From contig JAHREW010000003.1 of assembly GCA_020883125.1 (NCBI GenBank), positions 124,001-188,000 of the forward strand: a stretch of DNA of 64,000 nt, in the 5' to 3' direction. Shown one piece after another: positions 62,492-64,000 of this stretch (position 1 is its first letter; each line of letters starts with the position of its first letter). The position numbers were made by a program, and so were the translations under genes. The stretch is from Microcoleus sp. CAWBG506 (GTDB taxonomy: Bacteria; Cyanobacteriota; Cyanobacteriia; Cyanobacteriales; Microcoleaceae). The notes under the pieces are model-generated. The model saw only the letters and a program-made list of their open reading frames with translations, made no database searches and was not told the origin of the DNA.

Positions 62492-63670
62492 ATGATGCGA
62501 ACGATCGACGAAATCAACGATAAAATCACTCAAGGCAAAGCCACAGTCTGGACCATCGAAGAACTCAAAAACCGAGTCCAAGAAACCAGCATTACCCAAG
62601 CGGCTAAAGAAGTCGATGTCATCACCACAGGCACCTTCGAGCCAATGGAATCATCAGGGGCAATTATCAACCTCGGCCACACAGATCCCCCGATAAAAAT
62701 CCGCCAGTGCTGGCTAGACGGCGTTCTAGCCTACTCCGGCTTTGGTGCAGTAGACCTGTACCTAGGAGCCACCCAAGTAGCCGAAGACGGCGAAGAATCC
62801 CGCGAAAGAGGCGGCGGACACGTCATCGAAGACCTGATTGCGGGGAAACCCGTACAATTGCGCGCCCTCGGACAAGTAACCGACTGCTACCCCCGCAGCT
62901 CCTTTGAAACCACAATTACTCGCGATACCATCAACCAGTTTTATTTATTCAATCCCCGGAACGTATATCAAAACTTTATTGTTGGTGTGAATGGGGGCGA
63001 TCGACCACTATTCACCTACCTAGGGCCCCTACAACCAAACCTAGGCAACGCAGTCTATTCCAGCCTAGGAGCCATGTCCCCCCTACTCAACGACCCCGAC
63101 CTCGAAACCATCGGCATTGGCACGCGCATCTTCCTAGGAGGCGCTCAGGGCTACATCACCTGGGAAGGAACCCAGCACTTCCCCCTGCAAAAACGCCAGG
63201 CCAACCGTACCCCCATCGGACCGGCGGCAACCCTAGCACTCATCGGCGATGCGAAACAGATGAAATCCAAATGGGTACGGGGGTGCTACTTCAAAAACTA
63301 CGGCCCATCGATCATGCTGGGAATCGGCATCCCATTTCCTGTCTTAAACGAAACCGTCGTCGCCCACTGTGCAGTATCAGACAAAAAAATAGTAGCGCCG
63401 GTGGTAGATTTCTCAATCCCCCGGCGCGTGCGTCCCACTTTCGGTTTAGTTAGCTATGCCCAATTAAAAACAGGTCGTATTCTGATAGAGGGCAAAGCCG
63501 TGCGGGCAGCCCCCCTAGCAAGTATGTTTCTGTCCCGACAAGTAGCTTTGGAATTGAAGCAGCAAATTGAAACTGGTCAGTTTACTCTCACGGCGCCAGT
63601 TGCTCCTCTACCAGCAGACAGAGTATTTCTGCCACAGGATGTGTGGGGAGCACAAGTCAGATTGGAATAG
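62492..63670 (+). CDS. DUF39 homocysteine biosynthesis protein
   Basis: A 392-residue protein of the DUF39 family, members of which were linked to sulfide-dependent homocysteine formation from aspartate semialdehyde in methanogens. Features are DVITTGTFEPMESSGAIINL, IRQCWLDGVLAYSGFGAVDL, GIGTRIFLGGAQGYITWEGT and SFGLVSYAQL-like GLVSYAQLKTGRILIEGK; cysteines (C73, C130, C262) may be important. The CBS or ferredoxin domains of archaeal versions are absent. Start ATG 62492 or the next codon. Confidence 0.87.
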   Translation: MMRTIDEINDKITQGKATVWTIEELKNRVQETSITQAAKEVDVITTGTFEPMESSGAIINLGHTDPPIKIRQCWLDGVLAYSGFGAVDLYLGATQVAEDGEESRERGGGHVIEDLIAGKPVQLRALGQVTDCYPRSSFETTITRDTINQFYLFNPRNVYQNFIVGVNGGDRPLFTYLGPLQPNLGNAVYSSLGAMSPLLNDPDLETIGIGTRIFLGGAQGYITWEGTQHFPLQKRQANRTPIGPAATLALIGDAKQMKSKWVRGCYFKNYGPSIMLGIGIPFPVLNETVVAHCAVSDKKIVAPVVDFSIPRRVRPTFGLVSYAQLKTGRILIEGKAVRAAPLASMFLSRQVALELKQQIETGQFTLTAPVAPLPADRVFLPQDVWGAQVRLE

Positions 63671-63731
63671 ACAGTTCCTAGACTAAAGTCACGAATTATA
63701 ACTTGAATGAACCACGAGAGGATATTCAAAG

Positions 63732-64000
63732 ATGATAGACGAGAACCATTGTAAGTTTACTGATGAGGAGGTTGCTAATGCTGAGGTACAGATTTTTGAA
63801 CACACAAAGAGAATTGAGTTCTATCTGACGGAATATTCCATTGAGCTTCTGGCCCAAAAGATGCAGAATGGAGATTTCGAGATTCCGGCCTACCAGCGCG
63901 AGTTCACATGGGAACCAGAGCGCAAATCCCGGTTCATTGAGTCGGTATTGATGGGGCTTCCGATCCCTTTCCTCTTCTTTTGGGAAAGCCCGTCAACAGG
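63732..64000 (+). CDS. DUF262 (GmrSD-type) protein, 5' part only
   Basis: The first 89 codons of a gene cut by the window edge. Residues of about 37-75 read SIELLAQKMQNGDFEIPAYQ, REFTWEPERKSRFIESVLMG, LPIPFLFFWES, the characteristic start of DUF262, the N-terminal domain of GmrS/GmrD-type restriction enzymes that cut modified phage DNA. The family's DGQQR motif would lie further on and is not visible. About 30 residues precede the domain. The gene begins 60 bases after the DUF39 gene. Confidence 0.85.
   Translation, partial: MIDENHCKFTDEEVANAEVQIFEHTKRIEFYLTEYSIELLAQKMQNGDFEIPAYQREFTWEPERKSRFIESVLMGLPIPFLFFWESPST

Overview
The window is chromosomal DNA of a filamentous cyanobacterium, most like Microcoleus, Oscillatoria and relatives (genus by inference). 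The evidence is a phycocyanin operon (cpcB, cpcA, cpcC, cpcE, cpcF), Psb27, a high-light-inducible protein, many cyanobacteria-only families (DUF2103, DUF3611, DUF3153, DUF4327-like), very frequent GCGATCGC (HIP1) octamers, and dense palindromic repeats between genes. No rRNA, tRNA, prophage or CRISPR array was seen.

Layout. 0-6.7 kb: a small membrane protein, a Nudix hydrolase, an M1 aminopeptidase with HEAT repeats, class I aldolase, a monooxygenase-like domain protein and DUF2103. 6.7-12.8 kb (minus strand): cpcB-cpcA-[cpcD-like remnant]-cpcC-cpcE-[repeat/TPR protein]-cpcF, broken up by repeats. 13.8-21.3 kb: P-type cation ATPase, recF, psb27, recJ. 21.5-25.9 kb: a zinc-ribbon PP2C phosphatase and an FHA/Ser-Thr kinase, separated by a decayed PEP-CTERM gene. 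26-31 kb: a DUF4327-like protein, a GerMN-like lipoprotein, a complete solo tnpB transposon, pyrB, an SH3 protein and a transposon relic. 31-38.7 kb: moaE, an ECF sigma/anti-sigma pair, a DnaJ-domain protein, a cyclic-nucleotide-binding MscS channel, a tandem PTPS protein, transposon-end debris, a small membrane protein and a 56-residue Hlip. 39-49 kb: DUF3611, a RodZ-like protein, speA, a tnpB relic, argB, a HAD phosphatase, the mreBCD shape operon (minus strand) and ssb. 49-54 kb: the most accessory-looking stretch, with a TPR membrane protein, a PD-(D/E)XK-like protein, an overlapping ATPase/TPR gene pair and a MntA-HepT toxin-antitoxin pair. 54-64 kb: pmbA/tldE-like, DUF3153, LapA-like, scpA, a sugar-nucleotide transferase, an AI-2E-type exporter, two decayed Uma2 genes, a DUF39 protein and the start of a DUF262 (GmrSD-like) gene cut by the window edge.

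How the parts fit. The cpc genes encode the phycocyanin rod subunits, their linker and the CpcE/CpcF lyase that attaches phycocyanobilin to CpcA. The mre operon sets cell shape. RecF, RecJ, SSB and ScpA handle DNA repair and chromosome organisation. The phosphatase and kinase probably oppose each other.

The most interesting points: (1) the 49.7-54.2 kb cluster, whose ATPase and TPR genes overlap and whose TPR array carries almost identical 120-bp repeats, may be a conflict/defence module; (2) the MntA-HepT pair appears to sit inside the middle copy of a three-copy tandem repeat; (3) a TPR gene wedged between cpcE and cpcF takes its start codon and N-terminus from a 17-bp tandem array; (4) four hairpins share the unpaired-T design of IS200/IS605 ends; (5) several genes (PEP-CTERM, two Uma2, cpcD-like) survive only as both ends or one end.
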